Shown here one piece after another: positions 21,492 to 34,861 of a stretch of 64,000 nucleotides of DNA. Both the position numbers and the translations under genes were made by a program. The notes beneath the pieces were generated by a model. It saw nothing but the letters and a program-made list of their open reading frames with translations. It did not search any database and had not been told where the DNA came from. Each line of letters begins with the position of its first letter. The first letter of the stretch is position 1. Source of the stretch: Onchidella celtica (taxonomy: Eukaryota; Mollusca; Gastropoda; Systellommatophora; Onchidiidae); the NCBI GenBank assembly GCA_963931925.1, contig OZ007572.1:26991191-27055190 (forward strand). The letters run 5' to 3'.

Positions 21492-24400
21492 ATGGCAGAT
21501 AGACTGAAAACAGTCTTTGGACATCTAACCTGTTCAGCTGGTCTTCATAGTGGTGGAGTTGTATCCTTTATATCTCTTTCCGGTTGTATATTATATACAA
21601 GGTACAGAAAAAAAAAAAAGCACCAATGTTTTGTTAAAATCAAAAAAGCACTATCATAAGGACGGCAGAAATTTACATCTGCTTACTGTCTTTTCTGAGG
21701 CTTTTTGGCAGCTGAAGAGATTGTTTTTGTTTTTTTTTCTTTTGCTTACCCTGCAGAAAGATCCAGAAATATTGTAGATGAGACTTTTATAATTACCTGT
21801 TTTGTTTTGCTGGGATTGTGTTCTTTGAAAGATTTGACTGTGCCAAGTTTATTTTGTCTGAATGTGATATGCTTGCAGGCAACAGATGTGCCTTGACTGT
21901 GTTGTGCAGTGTAAGCATAACTGTAACTGTGTAAATTTGGACTGACTCAGTTGGTATGGTTCCACATGGGGGCTGTTTAGGAAAATGCATAATTTCACTG
22001 TCTACTTCTTTTGAAAATGTCAAATTTGACTTACAGCAGAAATACTTTAGAGACTGCGGTCATTGCATACAGAAGAGAAGATTGTGACTTTCTTTAACTT
22101 TTAACAGCAGCAAAATTTTGTGTCTGCCTCTGCAAACATTTCTGCAAACCCTGGCTTTAAATATACATTGGACAATCCCAAGCTGACATTTGAGCAGAGA
22201 AAATTTTATGAGGAAAATGGTTTTCTTGTTGTCAAGAAGCTGGTCACTCCGGAAAAGCTCAACAGATTCAGGTAATTATTTTTTTTACATCATTTCGTAA
22301 ATGCCAACCCAGCCAGCAACCCTATGGAAATCTGATGGGTAGGAATGATGTCAAGTTTGCTCATAGGAATGCCATTGGTCCTCCATAGATCCGTTGGTTA
22401 TGACATCGTGCCGACATCGGTACAATATAGGAAATGCATCCCTAAGGTAATCCTACCAGTTCTATGGAAATCTACACCAGATTGAAGTAGTGGTGCTGGC
22501 TGGGAAGTTAGGAATCCAAATTGATTAAATTTTATTTTCTTTCTCTCATTTTCAGAATGAATAATGCGCTCAGTTTCTCTCCTTACAAAATTGATTTTCA
22601 AGTCGTTCATTCTCAGATTACAGCCGAATGCTTTCTGCTGTCTTATTTTTTTATTATGTGTTTCATGTACTTGCATACTTATTTCAACATGATTAGCAAA
22701 AGATAAATTTTAATGAGCTGTACTTGTGTACAGCACAAAAAAAGCACACGTGGAACATGAAAGACAATAGATTATCACTTGATTCGCAGAGAGAGGTTTC
22801 AGCATATTTGTAAAGGTGAAGTGACCGTGCCTGGTTTGACAGTCATGAGAGATGTAGCCATTAAGAACTCTGAATTTGTACCCGGGGAACAAGCAGTGGC
22901 TAAAATTCAGGACTTTCAAAATGATGACGTCCTGTTTGAATATTGCGCCTTGCCTGAAGTGAGTGTCTGTTTTCTGTTCATTATGGAAATACTTTTGTCT
23001 GTATAATTAAATATAATGAGTATACCATCACTACTGTAGGATGATGGCACATGTCAGTCTTATGCCAAAAGGCAATGACAATTCATTGCATTCCTGAGCA
23101 GGAGGATTATCAGATAATATAGAAAAAAAAATTCACCAATAGGAAAATGTAGCAGTCCAATAAAATCATATTGGTATAAGTCACCAAATGATAGGAAAAG
23201 TTTCAAAAGAAAACAGTTTTTTCTTAGTATTTCAAAAGTGTCAAAAATGACTCAAGCCAGTAGCGCAGAGCAGTAATGTTATGATGTTATATAATTCAAT
23301 CTTGTTGAAATCTATATAGTGTGATGTAATAATGTACTTCTTTCAGACCAGTTATTTCACAAGATCATAAAGTAGATTCAGTGCCATGAGGATTATTGGT
23401 TTTTATCCCAGAGTACAGTGTTTCAGGCATTTAACCTTACTGGATGCAAACAAACTGACTAAACACAGTCTGTGGGTTGCCATTCGGCTTAGGAGAGAGT
23501 TGTAATTTGATAATCACATGATATAGCAAATACCAGTACCCGTTTTTTTGTTTTTGTTTTGGGAGGGGGGGGGGGGGGGGGATTGTCACAGTATAGTTTT
23601 TACAACGCAGGCCTTACTACCTAGGTAGATCCAATTGAGCATATACTCGGCTGTCAAACTGATTAAAGTAAACAGGAGTTGATCCTAGTGGAATGAGTAG
23701 TACTTCTTGGTTTGAGTTGTTCATTTCTTGAAAAACGTAGCTGCCCAAATTTTGCAGGTGGTGGATTATGTGAAGTGTTTCACTGGACCTGATGTAGCAG
23801 CCATGCACACAATGCTGATCAATAAACCTCCTGATGCAGGTATGTCATTGGTGAACAGATTGTGATCAGAATTTGATTGTTAGATCTATAAAAAATGATT
23901 GACAGTGGCTTTTTTTTTCTTTTTATAGCAACCATAACTATTCCATTAATTCAGAGAATATAATGTTTTTGTTTGAGGTCTGCAGGGCAAAGATGATATA
24001 TTATGATACATTTATTGCAGAGTTAAAATGTGATAAAAGAAAAAGAGCAAAGGTTGTATATTGTAAATCCGCATGTTAGAAACAAGTGAAAAAGAAATGT
24101 TACAATTAAATCACAAAAGAATTAGAAAAGAAAGAAGTGTTCCAGGCCTAGTATAACCCTACAGATTTTCTTTTTTTTTCTCTATTTTTATATAAATTTA
24201 TTGCAGGTTTGATTTCTCTTTGTTTGTTGTTTTTTGTTGTTGTTGTTTCTCCTTACTTCACCCACAGACTAATTTGTATTATTCAGGTAAACTGACCTCC
24301 AGGCATCCCATGCACCAGGACTTACACTATTTCCCCTTCCGCCCAGCGGAACGGATTGTTTGCTCTTGGACAGCCATGCAAACCATCAACAGACAGAACG

Positions 24401-27400
24401 GTTGCTTGGTAGTGGTTCCAGGTACACACAAAGGGGAACTGCTTGTACATGAATATCCAAAGTGGGAGGTGAGTTTTGGCCACTGTGAAGATTTTTATTG
24501 GTTCCCTGCTAAAATACTATGAGTACATGTGCCTGCAACTCAAAGTGCTAGGATGAGGTGAAATATGTACAATCACCAAGCACAGCGAGGTGCGGTATTT
24601 GAATTTGAGTTACTGTGTGTCTTTTGTGGACTAACGTTTAAAATTCATCTTTAACAATGAAATTTCCATATATATTTTAAGTTCTAAACTTTGCTGTTGC
24701 CAAATATGTACAAACACCCTGCACCGCAAGTTGCAGTATTTGAATTTGAGTTGCCTTCCATCTTATGTGGTCTGAAGTTTTAAATTCATCCTAAACAATG
24801 AAATTTCCATATTTTAAGATTTGAAACTTCTGTATTGCCAAAGAAATTAACATTTTTCATCTTTTCATTTAAGAAGTATAGAATTTTCCCTCTCCCTAGC
24901 TTTCATCTTAGAATGTGTCTTTCTGAAAATTAAAATATGTATGTACGGTACCTAAGGAACTATTGATGGTCGATCTATTCCATTCACAAGTATCATGATA
25001 TATTAGTTAGTCTGCGTATCTCAAACTTACATGTGACTCTGAAAATGTCAATTGCTGCCATGTTTCAGGGTGGTGTAAATAAGATGTACCATGGGATACA
25101 AAACTACAATCCTAACATGCCACGTCTCCACCTTGAGATGGAAGAGGGAGACACTGTATTCTTCCACCCACTTCTTATCCATGGATCAGGCACCAATCGA
25201 TCGAAAGAGTTTAGAAAAGTAAGACAATTGATAAACATGGTTGTCATTGTCACAACAAGCAACAAGACTCTTAATTATTTATTCTAAGAAAGCTCATATC
25301 ACTGCAATTAGCATCAACTATGTATGTCGCGCGACCAGAACAAATAAGTTGGATGTTGAAATTTGAAGATATTTGAGATATTGTTATCACTGGAAAGTTA
25401 AGAGAATGTACTTTATGCCAGTGAAAAAATTATGGAGCCATGACACTTGTGTGCTGAGATATTTCCATTTAAGCCAACCTTTGTGACCTGCGAGCAATGG
25501 CAGAATTGAGAGAAAATGGCGTTTAAAGATTGGCGACTTTCAATTTAACATTTCCATAGCAAATGAAGGTCAATCACGTAAATTTCTTTGCAGACACACA
25601 TAAAAACGTATGTAACTTCAGTGTCTGTCAACAAGCAAGCAAATTTTCAATCTTTATAGTTAAAAATGACATGAAAGGCACATGTGCAACTAACGCAAGA
25701 GCACAGAATGACAAAAGCTGCAGTTCAGTGGTACTAGATCTGTAGACTTAGTGTAGGGATTGAATGTTCTGGGATGAAAGATGTCGGCAAATGTATGCCT
25801 CCATCCAATGTAAATAGGTTATAACATGAACTTAGTGGTGTTACAAATTAAAATAAATTATAGTCAGCTCATTTATTTATCATAATCATATTGTCTACAT
25901 TTGCCTACTGCCCCACTAACACGACAGTTTAGAAACAAGCACATATAATGTTTTATGCATGACACAGATTCCTTTGATAGGCATGTCACAAATCCCAGAC
26001 TGGGAGATGCGATGGTTATAACAAGACAACAATCACGAACGAACAAGTATAACACTTAACAGAACAACCCATCAGACTCACACATTTATTAAACATAAAT
26101 ATAAAGATAAGGATAACAGTGCAATTACATACATACATTATATTCTTCAAGTTAACTGCCGTCCACGGCCTTCTTCCATAAGCACACTTCCTCGGGTCCA
26201 CAACCCGGTAATTACTCTAAAGACACCTCGGCCTCAGCCTCTCCACTCAGGGTCTTAATGACACACTAATATTCTTTCACACCACAGTCTCTCAATAGCG
26301 CCTCCCTATGGCAATACACCTTAGCCTCCTATACACCTCACGTGGCCATAGCATGTTAATACTTCAATTCACATGAATATCTCATTTGCACAGTAATACA
26401 TCCATGTCACAGTAGTACATCTTAATAGCACATTCACAATCATATATACATCCCTGTCTGTGGCCAGACTGCCACGACTCATGTGCCTCTATTGTCCTGC
26501 ACCGACAGCTTCACTCCTGGCCTATGTGTGGCCTTCGGCCCTATGCTGGCCTATCCCCTGTGCTCACCTTAGGCGGCGCTTCGGCCCGACCCCGGCACCT
26601 ACAAAAATAACATTACATTGGTATAATACCATACCATTTCTATCACTTCACCCCTCATTACAACTCATGAAGCGTACACACAATAGTTCACATTTCACTC
26701 ACCAAACATCTTACGGTAACACCTCCACCGTATTACACCCTATTCACTCTCGCTACAAATCCATGAAGCTAACTTCCATCTATCGCTCATGGCGCACATT
26801 GCTATATACAGTATCAAGGACTTCCACATTCCTCACATATACTTATTTACATCATGGTCGTAGACGAATATAATACATCAATCATAATTATCAATCATCG
26901 TTCCACCTACCAGTCATCACTGGAAACACTGTCACAATCTCCCGACTGTTCTCACTTACGTCCGTCCCCTAGGACCTTCTAACTTGCAGTGATAGTAGTA
27001 CAGCGCTCTCGCCTCATGCAGACCCCCCCACTCACAACATGCACGCTTTTCATTACCCGTGGGCCGTGGGTTAACTTGACTCGACCCCCTTCCCCCGTAA
27101 CTACTGATCCCAGCTCACCTACTCGTGACAAGGCATTTCATAAGAAGTGTAGAATGAAATGGTACATTCTAGAAGACTTACATGTAGATTATAGACTTAG
27201 ATCGAGACTTAAATAAAACGCGAAGGGAAAAGAAAAAAGGATGGGAAAATGATCATCTTACCTACAGGCATAGACTAAATCTGTCTGGTCTTATCCAGTG
27301 CCCAAGAACTTCATACTTAATCCACATGAACCAGTACACAGTGTGAGCCTACATGTATCCAAGCTGAATTGGAACACAGTTTAGAATTCAGTAATTTCAA

Positions 27401-30400
27401 GAGAATAATTAGTCTGGTCTCGTAGACCCTGGTGTGAAAAAAAAACAACAAAAAGACACATCTTTGAGAATAGGAAAGCCCCATTAGGATTGCAGGAAGG
27501 AGCCTAACATGCAAAAAGTGAAAATCACAACCAAATGTTTTATTTTTGAAAACACCAGAATTTTAATGAAAACTTGAGACATTGGGGATTTAATGTCTAA
27601 AAGAAATTATACTTGTGAAAATATGCATCTAAATATGGAATGGAAACCCTTTGATTTTTAATTATTGAATTTTCATCAATTACAAAATGCTGTCATTGTG
27701 CCAATTGCGTGGTTTCAGCCTCAGGATCAAAAGTTGTTTACATTGTTAAACTCTCTCCCATTCGTTGAATTTAAAAAAGCAACTAAAACAAGACCAATAG
27801 TAACAGGTACAAGGAATAAGCTGCGACAATACTAAATATGTGCCACTTTGAGTAGTATCGATTGGGGTTGAGGGGCAAGAAAATTTCCAATTTTGGGATC
27901 AGATCTTGTAATTTCACCAACAAAATTTGATGGGTGCTTCGCAAAATCAGTTTTCACAATCAAAACAGTCGAGTTGATGCATAAAACCTTTGATAGAAAA
28001 ATGGCTAAAATGTATGCTTCTGTGAAAAATGAAAATTCGATATATTTTGACCCATCATGACTGTAAGTCCAATTTTCTCAATAAGACATCTTTTAACATC
28101 CGACTCATTTGATCTGGCCACGTGGCATAATTATAGATGATCTATTCTATTGTGCCCCTGATGTTGATGAGCAGTGCTGATGGACACTGTATGTATTTAT
28201 TTTTTTCTCCTTTTTCACACATCGATTTCAATCTATATTTGCTTGGCAGTGTACTATAGTTATCACTTTGTCACTCTGTTTTCATAGGAAACTAATTTTG
28301 ATGTCTTTGCTTTGTTGTTATTCCTGACTTTAGTTCATTTTGCCATAATCATACTGTTTTAACAAATTCTGGTATCAAGTTACAACCATTAATTGTGCCC
28401 AGGAAAAAGGAAATTTATGTAACTGGCAACTGGTATGTAGCCAAACTGACGTACACAATTTAAAGTTAAAATGGCAAAAAAAAAAAAAAAGAAAGAAAGA
28501 AAGAAAAGAAAAGGTTCTCTCTTGTAAAACCCTGTATTAGAAACAAACAAAAAAGAAATGTAGAAATTAGAAATTTTATTTTCTGATTTATTGTAGCATT
28601 TCTTTATTGTTTCTTTTTAATGAGGGACTTTACAACATACAGCTTTTTCACTTTATGTTTTGCCATGTTAACTTTCTCCAAGCCCTGCTTCAGTCTTACA
28701 GAAATATTTTGTCAATGCCTGATCTAAGGGAACTCCACTCTATTTCAGTCCATCTCTTGTCACTATGCCAGTGGGAAGGTTTACTATGTTGATACAACTG
28801 GGACAGAACAAGACATAATCCAATCTGAAATCATGGAAATTGTGAGAAAGAGATTAGGAAATGAAGTGGCTGAGACAATTACCTGGAAGGTTAGTAATAA
28901 GTGTACTGATCATTTGCAAATTAAAAAAGCATGAATACTTTGTGGAGCCATGTCTTGGAGAAAAAGAATTTGCTCTTTGATGCCAATATTGATGTAGACC
29001 AATGGATGTCACATCCTTGGGTCAGTTCTGCTTTATTCTGTCTCCACTTTCTACAAAATCTGACATAAGGCTATAATATCAAAAAACAAAGTTGTATTCT
29101 ATCATCCCTACCAAAATTGTGAAGATGTAAGGTGGAAGTCAGTCATTGATTGGTTTGATTGATTTTAAGCTGCTAAGTAACTTTTGTCAATTTAGATTTG
29201 GAGTTATATTTTTGTGGTTTTTTGTAGCATGTATAAACAGCACTGGAGACCTGTTATGCTTCAATATTACATTTTCCTATTTAAGAATTGCATTTAAATT
29301 GTTGCTAACAACCAGACTCTGTCATAATGTCCTTCATAACTGTGGCTCATTTACTGTTGTTGTATTTTTTTTAGTGCTTGTATATTTGATCATTCCAGAA
29401 CTCTTTAAAGGGCATGTGAATGATAAATTATGCTTGCTGGTTTTATTCACTCAAAACACACTCTGACACCTATTTATCACATCAAGACTGATATTTTCTA
29501 CACAGACAATAATTGTGTGTGTAAATTTTGTTAAAGAAAAAGCCTCCAAGTACTACCGGATTTTCACAGTGACTTGCGACGATTTGTGCTCTATTTCACA
29601 TACACTGCAACAATCCACGTAAAGAGCCAAAGGTAGACCTAAACTAGGCATGGACTGCGCTGTTGCTGTATGCAATTTAAAAAAAAGAAAAGATGAATAG
29701 GCGAAAATTAAAAGGCCTGAGCCCAAGAGAAAGATCTCAGCGATGAAGATGGTAATTCCATTGTGAAATTTAGAAGCTCTGAATACAAAACATAAAAAAA
29801 AACAACATGTACCCAAATAAACTACGAAGGGCTCAAAGTGGCCATTGTCATACCGATGCGCTGTAAAACCCAAACTTAAACTCAAACTCGTAGATTTTTC
29901 ACTCCAGTGATTAAAATGTTTCACTAAAAGTGAGCTCCTCAGTCCTATTCCATATAAAACAACAGATAAAACTGCCCAGTGACACTAAATTCTACTGCCC
30001 AACATTGTCTGGAATAAAACTTCTTACTACAGTAATGCTAGCTTTTGCATCAGCAATAATTGAGCTGAGACTGAAGGTATTTACAATTAGATATTTAGAG
30101 AGTGAGGAAAGCATACCACTTACAACTACATACATGTACAAGGTAATCTAGATCTAGCCTGGGCTTAGAAGTTTCACTAAACTATCAAATCTAATACAGT
30201 GTACATGTATCATGTCTCTGGTCTGACAAGTGACTAACCTGTGTGTCCTGGACTCACCTCGTCTCTTTTTCACAGTTGGAGGTTGAGTGTCTGTGTTCTG
30301 TTTTGTTTGATGACTGAAGGTGGGTGGCACAGCATCTGGTCTGATCCTATGCTGTGTGATGTTGTAGCCGATACACTATTTAGCAGGCAACGTCAGAATA

Positions 30401-31318
30401 AAGGATCTTAACTGGTCTGGCTCACAGTGCACCCTTCACAAAACCACTGCATTCTGCGAACAGCGATTTATTGATCGTTGTTTTTGGTTGAAGTTTTGTT
30501 CCCATACTTTAGCGGGTTTTTTTTCTCTCTAGGAAAGTGGTAGAAGCTCACAATTTCACCTCCAGATGTACGGTTATTTGCTGATCAACAGCTGATAGTA
30601 GTGACAGCAGCACATAACACCATTGCCTTAGCTTTTGTTTACAGTGTAGCTGATGTCACTTCCATCTCTGTGAGCGTGAATGGGAAAAACTTCCTTTCGC
30701 ATGACAAAATTTGAAAAGCCAATAATCGCACTTCAATTCCTGTTCTACAAGAACAATCAGCCATTGTTAAATGCTTTGAACGCTGTGGGGTGAATGAAGG
30801 GGCATCTTCATTATTGAAAATTGCCTAAAAATGTTGATGACATTCCAACGTTCACATGCCCTTTACGAGTTAAAATTCTTTACTTACAAAAGTTCCAAGA
30901 ATGCAAGAGAAAGTATCTGAGGTTGAGTAGTAGAAGAATATTTAGTATCATTGTTTTAGGATAAAGCAGTTGAGTCACCGTGCCCTAAGACTGTAGTAAT
31001 TCAAAATTCTTAAAATCAAATTTTAGATGTTACATTATGTTCAACTACATTCAAAGCCACATCTAATGATCTAGATTCTAGACTCCTACCCCCAAATATA
31101 AACGAAAAGCAAACTTTCAAAAAGTCATCATCACTAGTCCAGTTGTCTTAATTTTAAAATAAGTGTTGTTTGCTTCTCCTGCAAAGTAGTCAAAACCAGT
31201 TACTACAGTTTTAGGGAATGATGATGATTTTTGTGCATTCATATTATCGGTCTTTACCAATATTTCATTTCAGGATGTCTGGAGATACAGGAGTAAAAAG
31301 GTGACAGGTGAGGACTAA
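21492..31318 (+). CDS. PHYH: phytanoyl-CoA 2-hydroxylase, peroxisomal
   Basis: Eight coding exons: 21492-21560, 22108-22271, 22790-22958, 23758-23839, 24287-24468, 25069-25218, 28749-28889 and 31274-31318. All GT-AG, total 1002 nt, giving 333 aa (the human protein is 338). The enzyme is an Fe(II)/2-oxoglutarate dioxygenase that 2-hydroxylates phytanoyl-CoA in peroxisomal alpha-oxidation. The N-terminus RLKTVFGHL (residues 4-12) fits the PTS2 signal R-L-x5-H-L. The iron ligands are His171 and Asp173 in HPMHQDLHY, and His260 in HPLLIHGSG. Arg271 in EFRK is the expected 2-oxoglutarate ligand. These keep a constant offset of 4 from the human residues (H175, D177, H264, R275). Other conserved blocks are [37 protein letters not shown] and [11 protein letters not shown]. 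The C-terminus [14 protein letters not shown] is slightly shorter than usual. The first exon (23 aa) is the least certain boundary. The two long introns hold mobile DNA. Confidence 0.95.
24563..24842. repeat. two-copy tandem repeat, period about 140 bp
   Basis: AAATATGTAC occurs at about 24563 and 24703, followed in both copies by a GGTGCGGTATTTGAATTTGAGTT-like block and by AACAATGAAATTTCCATAT. It lies in the PHYH intron between exons 5 and 6. Confidence 0.75.
25752..27191. other. C-rich, G-poor block flanked by a 9-bp direct repeat
   Basis: From about 25860 to 27100 the plus strand is rich in C and A and poor in G, unlike the surrounding intron. The 9-mer TAGACTTAG occurs at 25743-25751 and 27192-27200, bracketing the block. 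ORFs here (for example 26460-26873 plus) have low-complexity composition and no motif. It could be a solo LTR or other insertion in PHYH intron 6, but no TG...CA ends or TIRs are convincing. Confidence 0.35.
28473..28512. repeat. poly-A followed by GAAA microsatellite
   Basis: A run of A followed by four to five GAAA units, near the end of PHYH intron 6. Confidence 0.9.
29405..30866. mobile_element. TTAA-flanked element with AGGGCATGTGAA termini
   Basis: The left end is TTAA followed by AGGGCATGTGAA (29405-29420). The right end is the exact 12-bp complement followed by TTAC (30851-30866), one change from TTAA. The arrangement fits Kolobok or piggyBac-type insertion. It is about 1.46 kb with no long ORF, in the last PHYH intron, and contains the dispersed repeat at 29762-29892. 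The short TIR makes this less certain than the other elements. Confidence 0.5.
29762..29892 (+). repeat. dispersed repeat, copy 1
   Basis: TGTGAAATTTAGAAGCTCTG, then GAATACAAAA, then TGTACCCAAA, ending in AAACTCAAACTC. The same order recurs at 39116-39216. The A-rich end suggests a reverse-transcribed or SINE-like fragment, but no polymerase III boxes were found. Confidence 0.6.
30973..31226. mobile_element. MITE family A, copy 2
   Basis: Left end CACCGTGCCCTAAGACTGTA. The right end, reverse-complemented, is ATTCCCTAAAACTGTAGTAA. The interior parallels copy 1 (CTACATTCAAAGCC and TTCTCCTGCAAAGTAGTCAA). It ends only 47 bp before the last PHYH exon. Confidence 0.75.
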
Positions 31319-31936
31319 CTCTTTGCCCGATAACAAACTTCGTATCAAGTTGGAAAAGGCACCACTGCTTAAAGGGCACTTTATTTTTCGCAAGCCATGT
31401 TTTTAGACTACACAGGGAAAACCCAAAACAGTACTTAGTAGTCATGGGTCCCGTAAAAAAGCCTTTCATATTATTTTGACGTTGATTCATAATGAAAGAG
31501 GTTGATACTCTAAATCACTGGTAGGCAAAACTACATAACTGAAACATTTTCAGCAAAATTTTATTTGTTGTGTTTTAACCTTTTTTAAAAATTTTTTTGC
31601 TTTTGTTTTTCTGAGTTGAATGTGGAGGTCATTTGAAATTTTAGCCTATCCGCAAGGGTTTACAATACGAGGCAAATTTTAAATGACTGTTGTTAATGCC
31701 ATTAAGAGCATTATGTCAGACGTTACTGATATCTGCGGACCCACATTTATTTCTGTATATTTTGTTCACCATATTATTGTGATAAATGCATACCATTTCA
31801 TGGTGTGGTTGTTTGTGTTGACCATTATTGATGCCATCATCAACTTGAATTGTTATAAAAATTGAGTATTTGAGCATAATTGCTTATTTTGTTACTCATA
31901 CATACTTTGGACAGTATTTGGAGAGGTTGTTATTTC

Positions 31937-31942
31937 AATAAA
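31937..31942 (+). terminator. candidate PHYH polyadenylation signal
   Basis: AATAAA, 619 bp after the PHYH stop codon, is the first canonical signal I noted downstream. Confidence 0.45.
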
Positions 31943-31949
31943 ATGTTTG

Positions 31950-34000
31950 ATTTAGTCAGTTGAAATATTCAAAATCAAGTAATGACAATGAGTCACAATG
32001 AAAATGACTCTTCATTATTTCTAGTTGTAAAGTATTTTTTGCCTAGACAGTGATGAGATAAGTGTAGTGAATTGTTTTTAAATTTTCACAGAAAATTTAT
32101 AATAGGCAAATGGCTGTGAGATATTATGTATTAATTATTGTTTGTGTTATTTAATGTTATTTTTACATTATTCTGCATGTATATTATTTAGGATCATCTG
32201 ATGATTCCAGTGATTGAAACTTTCCTGCCTCCCTATACCTAATGCACTTTTGACCTCAAAGCCAGCCCTCAAACGTTATGGTGTGCAAGAAGCTTTGTAA
32301 TGAGAAAAATTCCTTTCTCACCAACCCAGAAAGCCAGTGACAAATGTACAAGTTTTATGTGGTCAGAGAAAATGAAAAGCACAGATAACAGGACATGATA
32401 TTGTGCCTTCATTTGCTAAATGTATCAAACAGATAAATAGACAAAGATGCTACACAATCTACTTCCATTTTGTGGCAGGCCGGTTACATCCCTGTGAATG
32501 TGCAGTGTTTCAAGACCATCAAGAATTGTCATTATTGTAAAGATTAAGGACATTAAAATAACAACTGTTTGAAGTATCAGAAGATGCTCAGGATTTAAAC
32601 TGATTAGGGGATACCAAAGCCCAGATATTTCGTAAATACTTTACAAATGGGAATGGTTGATGTTGATGTCTAGTCTTTTTGCCTTATGGCATTTTAAAAC
32701 TTGAAAAAGAAGGGGGTTGAGAGATGGGGACATAAATGTACATGCATGCACTTGATAATCAAAAGAATAGTTTTCATTGGTAACTGTTTATCTGAAACAA
32801 AAGATCCAGATTTAGCTGGAAGGAGAGACAGGATAATTTGTTTATTTATTGATTGCTTTATCATGCACTAATTGGCTGTGATTACTATTGTTGTTGTTTT
32901 TTACCACGCATAACCTGCTTACAGCTTGAAAAGCTCTTATCCTGGGATCATTTTTGGGAGATGTGACATTCACACATATTTTGATCCAGCCTCACTTTAG
33001 ACAACCTGCAGCTTTACATGTACTATTTAATTTTAATCATTCAGAAATGTTTCACTTTAAATATGAACTACACTGAGGTAAATTTCACTTTCCTGCAATA
33101 ATATTCAAGGTTGACCAAAAAAATGAACTATTTTAAGTGTCTTTACTATCTGTCCTGTTAAAAAAAAACGTTCGTTTTTTTTTTTTTACATATTTATGTC
33201 CTTCTGGAAATCATGAAAAAAAAAAGATCAGAAAAGCAAAAAGAAATCCTCTGGAAAAAGTGAAACCCAAAATGATCCCAACATTGCCTTGATTGCATGT
33301 TTTCCCATGTTCTGCTTTGACGTCAGTTCATTCCTCCCCCCTCACTATGTACAATTTCATAAATTTTGTTATGTCACCCTGGACATTAGATTACCCTGGC
33401 TTGAATTGTTCACTCTGAGAAGTGCCTGTTTCGTGGAAACTGCTGTCAGGAGAAAATAGTGAATTGCGGAGAATTTGGCTGAAGTGAAAGTGAGGTGGAA
33501 GAAATTAGAAGGATCACTGTCTTTCCAGTATTGCCAAGTCATGTCTCATTTTTTTTTTTTGTATATTAATTTTTCAGCCTGGCCTAATTTCTGTCCAGTA
33601 AAAAGACCGATAAAGTATTTTGTTTAGTCATTTATAATTGGACCATCAGGACTTCAAGGCTTGGCAAAATGAGCATTTGTAATTGAAGTATTGGCTTCAG
33701 ATGTGTAAATAGATGCTCTGGGGGCAAGTGGGGGAAAGAGCGTGTTTCAACCTTTTAACCCAAAGTCAGGATTAAAATTCCGGCCCATGTATGATACAAT
33801 CAGAGAGATGAGATCCCAGTGAATGGGGAAAGAGTACATGTTTAAGTTTGGTATTTGGTGTCACAATATCACTTCTCAGGGCAATTTCACACTGTTGCGA
33901 TATGTTTTTGTTATTCACTGTTTATGTTACATGTTATATTTGGCAATGCCATATTATTTTTTGTAAGTTGGGAGTAAGAAAATACTATATGTACACACTG
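31950..34000. other. no gene recognised
   Basis: AT-rich sequence downstream of PHYH with short homopolymers (A and T runs near 33160-33190). No supported ORF or repeat structure. Confidence 0.55.
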
Positions 34001-34004
34001 CATT

Positions 34005-34861
34005 TACAGTAGACCTCAAATATAATGGCATCGGATTGAACAGGACCTCAGATACAACGGCATTATTTGAAATAAAATCCCCATTTCATACACTTTTCTC
34101 ATAAGTAAAAAAAACTTACATGTACTTACAACAGCAGCAAATAAAGCACACCTCTGCTACAACGGCTTATTTCGTTCCGACACCATGGAATACATTGAGG
34201 AAAATATCGTGCGACTGAGAGATCTGTAGGGAGAGGGAAAGCGCGAGGGGTGGGGTTGTGTGTATGTGTGTGTGTGATATATTGTTATGACCAGTTGACA
34301 GCCCTTTGTGTGCACTCGTGCGAGGTTGTGTAACTGTGGGAGGTGGGTGAAGGGGTGGCCATGCACTCCTGAGGTGTGTGATGATGCAAGATTAGTCACA
34401 TGTTGTCGGTCCTTTGTGTGAATGTATAACCAATCAGGTAATCAGGGCCCACGAGGTTGGCATACATGTGTAAACCTAAAAGTAAGGGAGTGGTCATTAT
34501 GCGCGCACCTCGTAGATCTATGCCTGATCAAGATGGTGGTCACTTTATGTGCTACCTTTCGAGTGAACGCATCACCATTCACTTTTTGACAGAGAGAAAC
34601 TGCACTGCAATATAATGATAGCAGCAAAAAAGAGAAAATACTTTTCTCTTGAAATGAAGGCAAAATTAATTGAAGAGGTAGACGGGTGTAAAAAAAACAA
34701 GGCTCAAATCAATAGGGACAATGAAATTTCTTCCGGGATAAGCCCTATATAATATATTTACATGAGTGGTTTCTCTTTGGCCTTGCTTAGAACGGGACCT
34801 CACTTAGAACGGGAGTTTTGCAGTGGTCCAGTGAATGCTGTTATATCTGAGTTCCACTGTA
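34005..34861 (+). mobile_element. pogo/Tigger-like non-autonomous DNA transposon
   Basis: The left end CAGTAGACCTCAAATATAA starts at 34007. The right end, reverse-complemented, reads CAGTGGAACTCAGATATAA (to 34859). Together they form a TIR of about 25 bp with CAGT ends, flanked on both sides by TA, as expected for the pogo branch of Tc1/mariner. The 853-bp element is too short for a full transposase and keeps only an N-terminal fragment. Confidence 0.8.
34615..34752 (+). pseudogene. N-terminal HTH fragment of a pogo/Tigger transposase
   Basis: A 45-codon ORF inside the pogo-like element. KKRKYFSLEMKAKLIEEVDG matches the CENP-B/Psq-type DNA-binding N-terminus of Tigger transposases (basic start, then SLE.KA.LIEEV). 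The coding match ends after about 35 residues and the ORF stops at 34752. No DDE catalytic domain follows before the right terminus at 34859. It is too short for most gene finders. It could bind the element's own ends if expressed, but nothing shows that it is. Confidence 0.7.

Noticed and set aside
24220..24522. Longer ORF running through the start of PHYH exon 5 with an apparent hydrophobic start.
   Set aside because: The extra N-terminal part is intron; the acceptor at 24286 restores the conserved frame with exon 4.
26460..26873. A 137-codon plus-strand ORF rich in His, Thr and Tyr.
   Set aside because: It arises from the low-G composition of the block, with no domain and no splice partner in the PHYH frame.
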